Positions 35,560-44,518 of a stretch of 64,000 nt of DNA are shown here, one piece after another. The position numbers and the translations under genes were made by a program. The first letter of the stretch is position 1; each line of letters starts with the position of its first letter. The DNA lies in contig NZ_AP025523.1 of NCBI RefSeq assembly GCF_027923555.1, forward strand, positions 1,740,484-1,804,483, written 5' to 3'. Source of the DNA: Vulcanimicrobium alpinum (GTDB lineage: Bacteria; Vulcanimicrobiota; Vulcanimicrobiia; Vulcanimicrobiales; Vulcanimicrobiaceae). The notes beneath the pieces are model-generated. The model did not search any database, had not been told where the DNA came from, and worked only from the letters and a program-made list of their open reading frames with translations.

Positions 35560-36306
35560 ATGTCGTTACGCGCGGTCATCACCGCAGGCGGACTGGTCGA
35601 CGACGCGTTTGCGGCGGCGATCGGGACGCCGGTCAAGGCGCTCGCGCCGTTCGGCGAGCGCCGTCTCATCGACATCGTGCTCGACGCCTGCGCCGATGCC
35701 GGGATCGACGGCATCGCCGTGATCGGCGGCGACGCGGTGCGTGCGCACCTAACGAAGCGCGCCACGAACGGCGTGCGCACGATCGACGCTGCCGCCGACG
35801 GCGGAACGAACGTCATGCGCGCGCTCGACGCATGGCCCGGCGAGCGGTTCGTCTACCTCACCTCCGATCTGCCGTTCGCGACCGGCCCCGGCGTACGCGA
35901 TCTCGTCACGCGCAGCGACGGCAGCGCGCTCACGATGGGGATCGCGTCGACGCAGCGTTACGACGAACGCTTCCCGAACGCCCCGCCCTACGGCGTCGCG
36001 CTCGGCGGCGAGCGGCTCGTCAACGCGTGCGGCTTCGTGATCGCGCCGGACGCGATCGCGCCGCTGCGCAGCTTCGCGACCAAGTTCTTCGCAGCACGCA
36101 AGTCGCTGCTGCAGATGGCGCTCCTCCTCGGCCCCGCGCTGTGCCTGCGGTTCGCGTTCAAGCGCTTGACGGTGTCGCAGATCGAAGCGCACGCGCAGCG
36201 GACGCTCGGGATTCCCGTCGCGGCGATCCGCGACTGCGACCCGGGGCTGTGCTACGACGTCGACACGCTCGAAGAGTACCGCGACGCGTGCACGCGGCTC
36301 GGCTAG
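35560..36306 (+). CDS. MobA-like nucleotidyltransferase domain protein
   Basis: 248 aa. N-terminus AVITAGGLVDDAFAAAIGTPVKALAPFG is a nucleotide-sugar transferase type loop (GG...K), followed by DIVLDACADAGI and a metal-site YLTSDLPFATG. The GxGxR glycine loop is degenerate, and the final GLCYDVDTLEEY helix is MobA/GlmU-like. The substrate is not identifiable; no molybdopterin genes adjoin. Overlaps the MFS gene by 19 bases. Confidence 0.75.
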   Translation: MSLRAVITAGGLVDDAFAAAIGTPVKALAPFGERRLIDIVLDACADAGIDGIAVIGGDAVRAHLTKRATNGVRTIDAAADGGTNVMRALDAWPGERFVYLTSDLPFATGPGVRDLVTRSDGSALTMGIASTQRYDERFPNAPPYGVALGGERLVNACGFVIAPDAIAPLRSFATKFFAARKSLLQMALLLGPALCLRFAFKRLTVSQIEAHAQRTLGIPVAAIRDCDPGLCYDVDTLEEYRDACTRLG

Positions 36307-37445
36307 GCGCGCTCTGGTTCGGCATCCAGGTCGTCTGGACGCCGATCCTCGGGGTCGTGCTGCAAGCCCAGGTCAGCGCGCTCGCGCCCGCCGACGCGGT
36401 CGGACGTTACGCGGTTCTCGCCGGGGCCGGCGCGGCGGTCGCGACGATCGTGCAGATCGCCGCCGGCGTGCTCTCCGACCGCTATCGCGCGCGCATAGGC
36501 CACCGGCGCCTCTTTTACGCCGCCGGCGTCGCCGTCTCGCTCCCGGCGATCGTCGCCGTCACCGCGGCGCCGTCGCTGACGGTGCTGTGGTGCGCGACGA
36601 TCGCGCTGCAGATCGGGATGAACGCCGCCGGCGGACCGTTCGCCGCGATCGTCGGCGACTACGTCGCGCCCGAGCGGGTCGGCCGCGCGTCGTCGTGGAT
36701 GAGCGTGAACCAGTTCTGCGGGAGCGTCGTCGGGCTGGTCCTGACGATCGTGCTGCACGCTATTGCGCTGGGCATTGCGCTCGCGCTGCTGCTCGCGGCG
36801 GGCTGGTGGATCACCGATCGCGCGGTCGCGCCGCTTGCGGGGACGCGCTCCGGTGCGCCGGTCCTGCGGCTCGATGCGAACGCGTGGACGGTGATCGTCT
36901 CGCGCGCGCTGATCAACGTGGGCTTCTACACGCTCTTTTTCTTCCTGTACTTCTTCGTGCGCGAATCGCTCGGCGTCGCCGACGCGCAGACGACGACGGG
37001 GATCCTGTTCCTCGCCTTCACGATCGCCGGCGTCGGCGGCGCGTTCGCGGCGGGCCGGCCGGCCGACCAGCTCGACAAGCGCGTCGTCGTGAGCATCGCG
37101 TGCGCCGCGATCGCGCTCGCGGTAGGCGCGTTCGCGGCGGCGCCGACGTTTCCGGTCGCGCTGGGGTGCGCGGTCGGCGCGGGATTCGCGTGGGGCGCCT
37201 TCTTCACCGTCGACTGGGCGATCGCGTACGCCGTCCTTCCCGCCGCGGCGCTGGCCTCGGCGATGGGCGTGTGGAACCTCGCAACGACGCTGCCGCAAGT
37301 TGCGGCGCCGGCGATCACCAAACCGCTGGTCGGCTATTACGATGCGTTTGCGTACGGCCTCGGACCGCGGATCGCGCTGATCTGCGTGATCGTCGAGTTC
37401 GCGCTGGGGACGGTCCTGCTGTGGCGGGTGCGGATCCCGCGCTGA
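36288..37445 (+). CDS. MFS transporter
   Basis: 385 aa, GTG start, about 10-12 hydrophobic segments. Loop 2-3 motif GVLSDRYRARIGHRRLFY and GRPADQLDKRVV in the second half mark two MFS repeats; SWMSVNQFCGSVVGLVL in between. Resembles the sugar/glycoside-cation subfamily in loop spacing. Substrate unknown. Translationally coupled to the upstream nucleotidyltransferase. Confidence 0.85.
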   Translation: MHAARLGALWFGIQVVWTPILGVVLQAQVSALAPADAVGRYAVLAGAGAAVATIVQIAAGVLSDRYRARIGHRRLFYAAGVAVSLPAIVAVTAAPSLTVLWCATIALQIGMNAAGGPFAAIVGDYVAPERVGRASSWMSVNQFCGSVVGLVLTIVLHAIALGIALALLLAAGWWITDRAVAPLAGTRSGAPVLRLDANAWTVIVSRALINVGFYTLFFFLYFFVRESLGVADAQTTTGILFLAFTIAGVGGAFAAGRPADQLDKRVVVSIACAAIALAVGAFAAAPTFPVALGCAVGAGFAWGAFFTVDWAIAYAVLPAAALASAMGVWNLATTLPQVAAPAITKPLVGYYDAFAYGLGPRIALICVIVEFALGTVLLWRVRIPR

Positions 37446-37463
37446 TCTGCGCGCAGGATCACG

Positions 37464-38264
37464 TTACGAGACGACGCGCAGTGCCGGTGCCGCTCCCGGA
37501 TCGGCGGTGCGCACGATCGTGGTCGGCAGCGCGCGGCCCGTCCATTGGTGCAGCGCGAACGAGGGCGGCTCGACGCGCATCGTCAGGCCGCCGCTCTCCC
37601 CGCGGTCGATGATGAGCTGGTGCGCGGTGCTCGGCGCGCTGGAGGCGATCGTCCCGCCGAACGGGACCTCGCAGGCGCGGTGGATGTGCCCGCTGATGAG
37701 CCGCACGACCTGCGGGTGCGCGGCGATCACCGCCGCGAGCTCGTCGCGGCCGCGAAAGGCGTGCGCGTCGACCGGACCGATCCCGATGTCGAACGGCGGA
37801 TGATGCATCGCGATCAGCGTCGGAACGGACGGCGCTTCGCGCAGCCGTGCATCGAGCCAGCTGAGCCGCGCCGCATCGAGTTCGCCGCCCGGTTTGCGTC
37901 CGCGCGTCGTGTCGAGCGCGATCATGCGCACGGGCCGCATCTCGACGACGTAACAGATCGGACCGCGCGGCGGCAGGTACGGGTGATCGAAAAACGCGGC
38001 GCGCAGGCCGTCGGCGTCGTCGTGGTTGCCGGGAACGAGATAGCACGGCGCATCCAGCTCGTCGAGCAACCGTCGAAGCCGGCGGTACTCCTTGTTCTTG
38101 CCGCGGTCGACGAGGTCGCCGGTCGCGACGACGAACGCCGGCGGCACCGGCAGCGCGTTGATCGCCTCGACGGCACGGCGCAGCTCCCGTCCGGTATGGA
38201 TCATGTGATGCAGGAGGTCGCCCTTGCGGCGGACGTGCGTGTCGGTGATCTGGGCGATCAGCAC
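37464..38264 (-). CDS. metallophosphoesterase (CpdA/Icc-like)
   Basis: 266 aa calcineurin-like phosphodiesterase: DTHV (residues 8-11), ATGDLVDRG, PGNHDD, MHHPPFDIG and ISGHIHR supply the two-metal site. GTG start. Class III cyclic-nucleotide phosphodiesterases have this arrangement, but other phosphoesters are possible. Confidence 0.9.
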   Translation of the reverse strand: MLIAQITDTHVRRKGDLLHHMIHTGRELRRAVEAINALPVPPAFVVATGDLVDRGKNKEYRRLRRLLDELDAPCYLVPGNHDDADGLRAAFFDHPYLPPRGPICYVVEMRPVRMIALDTTRGRKPGGELDAARLSWLDARLREAPSVPTLIAMHHPPFDIGIGPVDAHAFRGRDELAAVIAAHPQVVRLISGHIHRACEVPFGGTIASSAPSTAHQLIIDRGESGGLTMRVEPPSFALHQWTGRALPTTIVRTADPGAAPALRVVS

Positions 38265-38286
38265 GAGGCGACCGTATCACCCCTCA

Positions 38287-38304
38287 GTGCCAGGTGCCTG
38301 GCAC
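38287..38304. repeat. 18-bp palindrome GTGCCAGG-TG-CCTGGCAC
   Basis: Near-perfect dyad with 8-base arms and a 2-base centre between the end of the broken coxE and the metallophosphoesterase start. No T-tract on either side, so not a standard terminator. Similar GTGCCAGGCACCTGGCAC-type palindromes recur in other bacterial genomes, by recollection. Confidence 0.6.
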
Positions 38305-38306
38305 GA

Positions 38307-39421
38307 TCAGCCGTGCGGCGTCGAGATCCGTTCGGTCAAGCGCAGAAAATCGTCGGCGCTCGACGCCGGGACGAGTGCGCGTAGAAGCGGCAGGGCCGCG
38401 CGCATCCCCGCCGTCGCGGCCCTGAAGCCGGGCGTGCCCGCGTGCGGGTGCAGCCACACGATTGCGCCGGCCCGCGCGCGCACCGCGCGCAGCGCGGCGT
38501 CGAGCGCGGCGGCGTCGCCGACGTCGAGACCGTCGCTTGCGATCAGCACGACCGTGTCGCGCGTGAACAGTGAACCGTACGCGGCGACGATCGCCGCGAG
38601 CGCGCTCCCGATGCGCGTCCCGCCGCCCCACGCCGTCCCGAGCTTCCCCAGCGGGCGGGACGCGTCGCGCAGCTGTTCGGTAACGTCGCGGACCGAGGTG
38701 CTGAACGCGAACGCGCGCGCACGCCGGGTGCGGCGGACGAGCGCCCGCGCGAACTGCAGCATCGCGCCGGCGTGCGGCGCCATCGAGCGGCTCCCGTCGA
38801 CGATCGCGACGAAGCCCGGATTCCGGCGCGGCGGCGCCAAGCGGCGCACGAGCACCGGATCGCCGCCGGTCTGCAGACTCTCGCGCAGCGTGCGGCGGAT
38901 GTCGATCCGCGAACCGGTGCGCGCCGGCATTCGGCGCAGCGCGCGGCCGCGCCGCACGCGGCGCACCAGCCGGTCCGCCGCTACCGCGTACGCCTCGGCC
39001 GGTTCGACCGGCGGGGGTTCGCGGTCCCTTCCGCCGCACTGTATCGCGCTCGCAGCGCATCCCACCGCGCCGCCGATTCGCCGTCTCCCGAGTCGCGTGA
39101 CGCCGCGGGCTTCGGCAGCAATTCGGCGATCCCGCGGCCCGTCGCGTCCGCGCGGCGCATCGTCCGCCGCAGCGGGTGCGCGGGCTGCGCTACGCCTTCG
39201 AGTCCGGCGAAGAACGCGTCGAAGGCGGCGTCGAATCGCGCGGCGTCGGCGGCGCTCGCGCAGAGCGTCGCGCGCAGTGCGTCGCGCAGCCGGCCGCGCT
39301 CGGTGACCGCGACGACGTGCACGGCCCGCAGTGCGTCGTGCACCTTGACGCGTGCGAGCGTGAAACCGTGCTCGTCCTGCACGTACGCCGCGAACGCGAG
39401 CAGGGAGCGCGAGAGCCGCGC
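38307..39421 (-). pseudogene. coxE: CoxE-like VWA protein, frameshifted
   Basis: VWA-domain protein that works with the MoxR/CoxD ATPase in CO-dehydrogenase maturation. N-terminal part (RLSRSLLAFAAYVQDEHGF...LRAALRATL-like) is in one frame to about 39020, then the product continues in another frame with REPPPVEPAEAYAVAADRLVRR and the VWA core AIVDGSRSMAPHAG...WGGGTRIGSAL...IASDGLDVG. A one-base shift near 39020 joins them. The expected start near 39425 is also lost: the context has CTG where GTG would be, plus another phase error. GTG 39382 could still start a truncated piece. Confidence 0.82.
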
Positions 39422-39422
39422 G

Positions 39423-40147
39423 TCAGCCGCGGTTGGCGACGACCGAACCGAGTCCGTAATCGGGTTCGTCCTGCGCGCGCGCCGGCGCCTCGGCGGCCTG
39501 CAGCAGCGGCGTGTAGCGTGCGCGCTCGGCGCGCAGCAGCTCCCAGTCGGCGCGCACTTTGAGGATGCACCGGAGCGTCTGCTGGAGCGTCGCTTCGTCG
39601 AGCGCGTCGCGATGGAGACGCGTGAGCGCGAGCGGCCAATCGAGGCTCTCGGCGACTCCGGGAACCTCCTCGAACGGCTGCGCGCGCAGCCACTCCATGA
39701 AGCGCGCGATCTGCTCGCTCAGCCGGCGATCGATCTCCGGGAAACGCGTCTGCAGAATCGCGACCTCCTGCTCGCGCGTCGGATAGTCGATCCAGGCGTA
39801 CAGGCACCGGCGCCGCAGGGCGTCGGAGAGCTCGCGGCTGCTTCGAGGTGAGGATCACCGCCGGGCGTTCGCGCGCAGGGATCGTCCCGAGCTCCGGGAT
39901 CGTGATCTGGAACTCGCCAAGCATCTCGAGCAGGAACTCTTCGAACGCTTCGTCGGCGCGATCGATCCGTCGATCAGGAGCACCGGTGCGCGCTCCTGCG
40001 TGATCGCTTCGAGCAGCGGACGTTTGAGCAGATACGGTGCGCTGAAGATCTGCGCTTCACGCTCCTCGGGCGTCGCGCTCTCGCCTTCCCCGAGCCGGAT
40101 GCGCAGCAACTGCTTCGGGTAGTTCCCTTCGTAGAGGGCGCTGGCGG
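39423..40147 (-). pseudogene. coxD: CoxD-like MoxR ATPase, 3' part, frameshifted and cut by IS256
   Basis: Continues the MoxR-type AAA+ protein after the IS: ASALYEGNYPKQLLRIRLGE, EREAQIFSAPYLLKRPLLEAI, then VLLID. A lost base at about 39968 destroys Walker B (expected LLIDEIDRADEAFEEF). A further loss of two bases at 39841/39842 (expected LTSNSSRELSDALRRR) restores the original frame for the C-terminal lid (RCLYAWIDYP, MEWLRAQPFEEVPG). The ATPase therefore lacks Walker B and its sensor, besides being split. Confidence 0.85.
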
Positions 40148-41513
40148 AGTCAAGTCCCAAATCTGCTGTAATTCCGGTTCGTCGATCGCGTTAGTTAGGC
40201 TGCTCGTCTGTCTCGTTTTACGGCGGCCGGCTTGGCCACCGTCGTTGCTTTCCATTCGAAGTATTCGGTCATGTCGAAGTAGGCTCGGCTTAACCATTCG
40301 TCGTTTTGCTCGGAGAGTAGCGCGCCGACCATGCGAATCGCCGCGGCGTCGTTTGGGAAGATGCGAATGACTTTCTCCCGGCGACGAATCTCTTCATTGA
40401 GCCGCTCTTGCATGTTGCTCGTGCGCAGTCGCCGGCGATATTTCTCCGGCAGCGGCAAGATCGCAAACATGTCTTCGAACGCTCCTTCCAAGCACACGCA
40501 CGACTTCGGCGCTGTTTCTGCGAAGCGGGCCATGAATTCCGCATATCGACGCTCAGCCTCTTTGCGATCAGTTGCGAGAAAGATCAGCCGAGCTGCAGCG
40601 GTTACGTTTTCGCGTTCTTTCTTGGGCGCGTGATCGAGCAAGTTCTTCATCACGTGGAACTGGCAGCGCTGCCATGTCGCGCCGACGAATTGCTTGGCGA
40701 TCGCCTCGCGTAAGCCCGAGTGATTGTCGGAGACGGCAACGTCGACGCCGTGCAAGCCGCGTGCTTTGAGGCCGCGAAAGAACTCGTTCCACGTCGCAAA
40801 GCTCTCCGAATCGCCGATCGAAAGACCAAGGATCTCGCGGTATCCGTCAGCACGAATGCCGCTCGCGATGAGCAGCGCTTTGCTGACGACGCTCTTGTCG
40901 GTGCGCACCTTCGTGAAGAGCGCGTCAACGATGATGAATGGGTACGCTGCGTCGAGCCGGCGATTCAAGAATCCCGCGACCGGTTCGTTGAGTGCCTTCG
41001 TAAGGCGACTTACCGTCGATTTCGAAAACGACGTCCCGCAGAGGCCTTCGGTTATCCGCGTGACCTTCCGCGTCGAGACGCCGTTGACGACCATCTCCAT
41101 CAGGCCCACGACAAAGGCTTGTTCGCTGCGGCGATAACGCTCAAAGATGTCGGTTGAGAAGCTGCCGTCGCGCGTTTGCGGCACGCGCAGGACCAGCGAT
41201 CCGACGCGGGTCGAGAGCTGTCGATCGCGATACCCATTCCGATAGCCCTCCCGTTCTTGACAGCGTTCGTACCGCTCGGCGCCCAGATGATCGCGCATCT
41301 GTGCCTCGAGCACTTGGTTGAGAATCACTTCGACGAGTTTGCCGAGCGCTGCCGGCTGATCGAGCAAAGCTGGAATCGCGTCGCGGGATAGGGTAAGATC
41401 GTAATCGGCCACCGTTCCGGTCCTTTCGATTGAGGTGTTGAACAACGTCAATCTTCGAACCGGGGCGGTGGCTACCCGCCCGCTCAATTTACATCAATTA
41501 TAGGGACTCGGCC
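40148..41513. mobile_element. IS256-family insertion sequence, about 1366 bp
   Basis: Flanked by the 9-base direct repeat CGCTGGCGG (40139-40147 and 41514-41522). Ends are imperfect inverted repeats: left AGTCAAGTCCCAAATCTGCT, right (reverse complement) GGCCGAGTCCCTATAATTGA. Carries one transposase on the minus strand. Removing it rejoins YEGLDTAS with ALYEGNYPK of the moxR gene in frame. Confidence 0.92.
40195..41412 (-). CDS. IS256-family (mutator-like) transposase
   Basis: About 405 aa from GTG 41412 with AAAGGA upstream; the frame is open to 41487. Catalytic DDE residues in FIIVDALFTKVR, VAVSDNHSGLREAI and NMQERLNEEIRRREK; the family block CQFHVMKNLLDHAPKK follows the second Asp. Full length, no lesions. 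Confidence 0.94.
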   Translation of the reverse strand: MADYDLTLSRDAIPALLDQPAALGKLVEVILNQVLEAQMRDHLGAERYERCQEREGYRNGYRDRQLSTRVGSLVLRVPQTRDGSFSTDIFERYRRSEQAFVVGLMEMVVNGVSTRKVTRITEGLCGTSFSKSTVSRLTKALNEPVAGFLNRRLDAAYPFIIVDALFTKVRTDKSVVSKALLIASGIRADGYREILGLSIGDSESFATWNEFFRGLKARGLHGVDVAVSDNHSGLREAIAKQFVGATWQRCQFHVMKNLLDHAPKKERENVTAAARLIFLATDRKEAERRYAEFMARFAETAPKSCVCLEGAFEDMFAILPLPEKYRRRLRTSNMQERLNEEIRRREKVIRIFPNDAAAIRMVGALLSEQNDEWLSRAYFDMTEYFEWKATTVAKPAAVKRDRRAA

Positions 41514-42546
41514 CGCTGGCGGTGTCGAGCCCTTCGTAGCATTGCAGGCGGGTCAGCCCGGTCTCGAGCGCACCGGCGAGGACGAGCGCGGCCGGGCCTT
41601 CGATCAGCAGCGGTTTTTCGAGCGCCAGCATCAGCTCGAGCGCGGTCGCAAACTCGTCGTGTTCGCTGCGAAAGCGTGCCTCGGCGAGGGCGACTTCCAT
41701 CCCGCATAGGGGATCGATCCCGACCGCGACTGCGGCGTCGACGGGGGTCGACTCCGCGGTGACGCCGACGAGTTCGGCGAGGATCGCGATCGCGACCGTG
41801 CCCGGCGTGCGCGCCTGCAGATCCAGCCCGACCGGCGCTCGAACGCGCGCGAGATCCTCGTCGCTCGCACCGCGCGCCGCGAGCGCCGCGCGCAGCTCCG
41901 CGGCGCGGCGGCGGCTGGCGACGACGCCGACGAAGTGCGGCTCCGCCGCAAGCCGCGTCGCCAGCGCCTCCTCGTCGTAATGCCCCTGCGACGCGACGAC
42001 CGCGAGCAGGGGACCGCCGGCCGGCGTGTCGAGCGCGAGCAGATCCGGCAACGCGCCGAGCGCGATCGGACGGACGCGCTCGACCGCGTCGATGTCGTCG
42101 AGTTCCTCCGCGGCGACGACGCGCACGACGTCGTACGGGACCTGCGCCGCGATGCGCGCGAGCGCTTCCGCAACGGCCGTATCGCCGACGACGATCAGCC
42201 GCCGCAGCGGCAGATGGGGCTCGATGAACACGTCCACGGCACCTCCCGAGGCGCAGCCCATCGGCACGATCAAAGTGCCGTCGCGCTCGACGGCGTCCTC
42301 GCCGCTCCGCTCCGGCCGGATGCGGAGCAGCCGCGGCCGCCCGTCGGCGATCGACCGCATCGCTTCGCGCCGCACGATCTCGCGCGAACACGCGCCGCCG
42401 ACGAAACCTTCCATCGTCCCGTTGCACTGGACGATCGCGCTGTCGGCGACGTGCGAACTCACCGGCACGCTGCGCCACACCACCGTCTGGATCGCGAACG
42501 GCGTGCGGTCGCGTTCGAGTGCCGCTAAACACGCGAACGACGACAT
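41514..42546 (-). pseudogene. XdhC-family protein fused in frame to a MoxR N-terminal remnant
   Basis: Residues 1 to about 290 are a complete XdhC/CoxF-like maturation factor for molybdenum hydroxylases (VGGACSREIVRREAM, LIVVGDTAVAEALARIA, ASQGHYDEEAL, DPLCGMEV). Without a stop the frame continues as the start of a MoxR ATPase (FATALELMLALEKPLLIEGPA), but the P-loop GxxGxGKT is missing: GPA joins straight to LVLAGALETGLTRLQCYEGLD. The IS256 element follows. The XdhC half may still fold; the MoxR half cannot bind ATP. Confidence 0.82.
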
Positions 42547-42553
42547 CGTGCGG

Positions 42554-43006
42554 TCACGCCGTGGCGCTCAGCCGCGACTTGACGTTCGCGAACGTCGTCG
42601 TGATCACGCGCTTCGCCTGCGCGTCGAGGACGCGGCCGCCGACGGTCGCGACCGGTCCGCGCATCGTCGCGGTCCCCTGCCAATCGAGGATCGTTCCGCC
42701 CGCCGGATCGTCGCTGACCTCGGCGCTCGCCGGAAGATCGACCACGCTGCCGAAGCCGCCGCCGGAGATCGTCATCCCCATGTGCGACGCGTCGTCGCTG
42801 GGCGCCAGCGTCACCTTGAACGTGAACTTCCCCTTCACCGGTCCGACCGCGACCCGCACCACGACCTCGAAGGCGTGCGGGCCGCGGATCGTCGTCGAGA
42901 TCACGTCGGGCATGCACGACGCGATCGCCTCCGGATCGTTGATGAACGCCCATACGGTCGCGCGCGGTGCGGGGATCCGTTCGCGTCCCTGAAAGGTCAG
43001 GTTCAC
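42554..43006 (-). CDS. coxG: CoxG-like SRPBCC protein
   Basis: 150 aa CO dehydrogenase subunit G family (START-like fold). Typical pieces: FQGRERIPAPRATVWAFINDPEAI, SCMPDV, GPVKGKFTFKVTL and GTATMRGPVATVGGRVL. CoxG anchors aerobic CO dehydrogenase to the membrane and, in recent work on the family, may carry quinones. This is the only undamaged gene of the cox locus. GTG start overlaps the chimeric CoxM-CoxL stop as GTGA. Confidence 0.9.
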   Translation of the reverse strand: MNLTFQGRERIPAPRATVWAFINDPEAIASCMPDVISTTIRGPHAFEVVVRVAVGPVKGKFTFKVTLAPSDDASHMGMTISGGGFGSVVDLPASAEVSDDPAGGTILDWQGTATMRGPVATVGGRVLDAQAKRVITTTFANVKSRLSATA

Positions 43007-43728
43007 CGCGCCGCCCGCTGCATCGCAGTCCAGAGTTTCTCGCGGGTGAGCGGCATGTCGACGTGGGCGATCCCGAGCGGAGCGAGCGCGTCCATCACCG
43101 CGTTGACGAACGCCGCCGGCGAGCCGACGTTGGGGCTCTCCCCGACACCCTTCGCGCCGATCGGATGATGCGGGCTCGGCGTCACCGTGCTGCACGTCTC
43201 CCAGTGCGGCGTCTCGAGCGACGTCGGCACCAGATACTCGGTGAAGTTGGTGTTGAGATTGTTCCCGCTCTCGTCGTAGCGGATCTCCTGCATGAACGCG
43301 ATCGCGAACCCTTCGGTAAGGCCGCCGTGGATCTGGCCTTCGACGACGAGCGGGTTGATCACGGTGCCGCAGTCGTCAATCGCGAGGAACCGTTTGACCT
43401 CGACCGCGCCGGTCTGGGGGTCGACTTCGACGACGGCGACGTACGCACCGTAGGGGAACGTCAAGTTCGGTGGATCGTAGTAGTAGACGGCCTCGAGACC
43501 CGGCTCGTTCTCGCCCGGATTCGTGTACGCCGCGAACGCGACTCCCTGCATCGTCACGGCGATTTCCGGAACGCCCTTGATGCGGAACTTGTAGGCGCTC
43601 CGCTCGACGTCGTCTTCCGACGCTTCGAGCAGGTGCGCGGCGAGCTTGCCACCGGCGTGCTGCTGCAGTAGCGCGATCGCTTCGTCGAGCGAACTCGCGC
43701 GCCGGTAATCGAAAGCGACAGGGAACAC
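43003..43728 (-). pseudogene. CoxM-CoxL deletion chimera (aerobic CO dehydrogenase relic)
   Basis: 241-aa open frame from GTG 43728, preceded by GGAGA. Residues 1-28 (FPVAFDYRRASSLDEAIALL) are the N-terminus of the FAD subunit CoxM. From about residue 29 (KLAAHLLEASEDD) it is the C-terminal quarter of the molybdenum subunit CoxL (FAAYTNPGENEPGLEAVYYY, DDCGTVINPLVVEGQIHGGL, SPHHPIGAKGVGESP). The rest of CoxM, all of CoxS and the first two thirds of CoxL with the active-site loop are gone. Cannot be a functional CO dehydrogenase. Ribosome-binding site and start survive, so it may be translated. Confidence 0.85.
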
Positions 43729-43792
43729 CGCCGGCTCTCCCGTGGAATCGCGTCGGGGAGACGGACCTACCGGGAGCCGGAAGAACCTTCCT

Positions 43793-44518
43793 TCAACTCG
43801 CGCTGCGTCGTGCGTGCCCCTCGCGTTCGACCACGCCGAGCGCGGCGAGAATTGCGGCGCGTGTCGCATCCGCACCAACGGCACCGGTGAACGCGATCTC
43901 GGCAGGCGAGCCCGCCAGCACGATCACCCGGTCGGCGAGCGCCAGCGCGTCCTCGACGTCGTGGGTCACCAAGATCGCCGACGCACGCGTGAACTCGAGG
44001 ATCTCGCGCACTGCCGTTCGCAGTTCGATCCTCCGCAGCGCGTCGAGCGCGGCGAACGGTTCGTCGAGGAGCAGCAGGCTCGGATCGCGGACGAGGGCGC
44101 GCGCGAGCGCCGCGCGCTGCGCCATCCCGCCCGAGAGTTCTTTGGGCAGACGCTTCGCCGCGTTCGCGAGCCCGACCAGGCCCAGCACGTCGGCAACGCG
44201 CGCGCGCTCGTGCGCGTCGCGCGCGCCGAACCCGACGTTGCACGCGACGTCGAGCCACGGGAAGAGCCGCGGCTCCTGAAACACCACGCCGATCTCGCCC
44301 GAGGTGACGATCGTGCCGGCATCGGGACGTTCGAGACCGGCGATGCAGCGCAGCAGCGTGGACTTGCCGCAGCCGCTCGCGCCGAGGATCGCGAGACGTT
44401 CGCCGCACGCGACGTCGAGGTCGAGATCGTCGAGGACGAGGTGCGCGCCGAACGCTTTGCGCAGCCCGCGCACGCGCGCCGCGGCGTCCGCCGTGCCCCG
44501 CCGTGCCGCCGCCGTCAT
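43793..44518 (-). CDS. ssuB: nitrate/sulfonate/taurine-type ABC transporter ATPase
   Basis: 241 aa. Walker A LGASGCGKST, Q-loop VVFQEPRLFPWL, signature LSGGMAQRAALARAL, Walker B LLLLDEPFAALD and LVTHDVEDALALADRV. SsuB/TauB/NrtD class. Overlaps the permease by ATGA. The three genes form one operon under the leader described upstream. Confidence 0.9.
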   Translation of the reverse strand: MTAAARRGTADAAARVRGLRKAFGAHLVLDDLDLDVACGERLAILGASGCGKSTLLRCIAGLERPDAGTIVTSGEIGVVFQEPRLFPWLDVACNVGFGARDAHERARVADVLGLVGLANAAKRLPKELSGGMAQRAALARALVRDPSLLLLDEPFAALDALRRIELRTAVREILEFTRASAILVTHDVEDALALADRVIVLAGSPAEIAFTGAVGADATRAAILAALGVVEREGHARRSAS

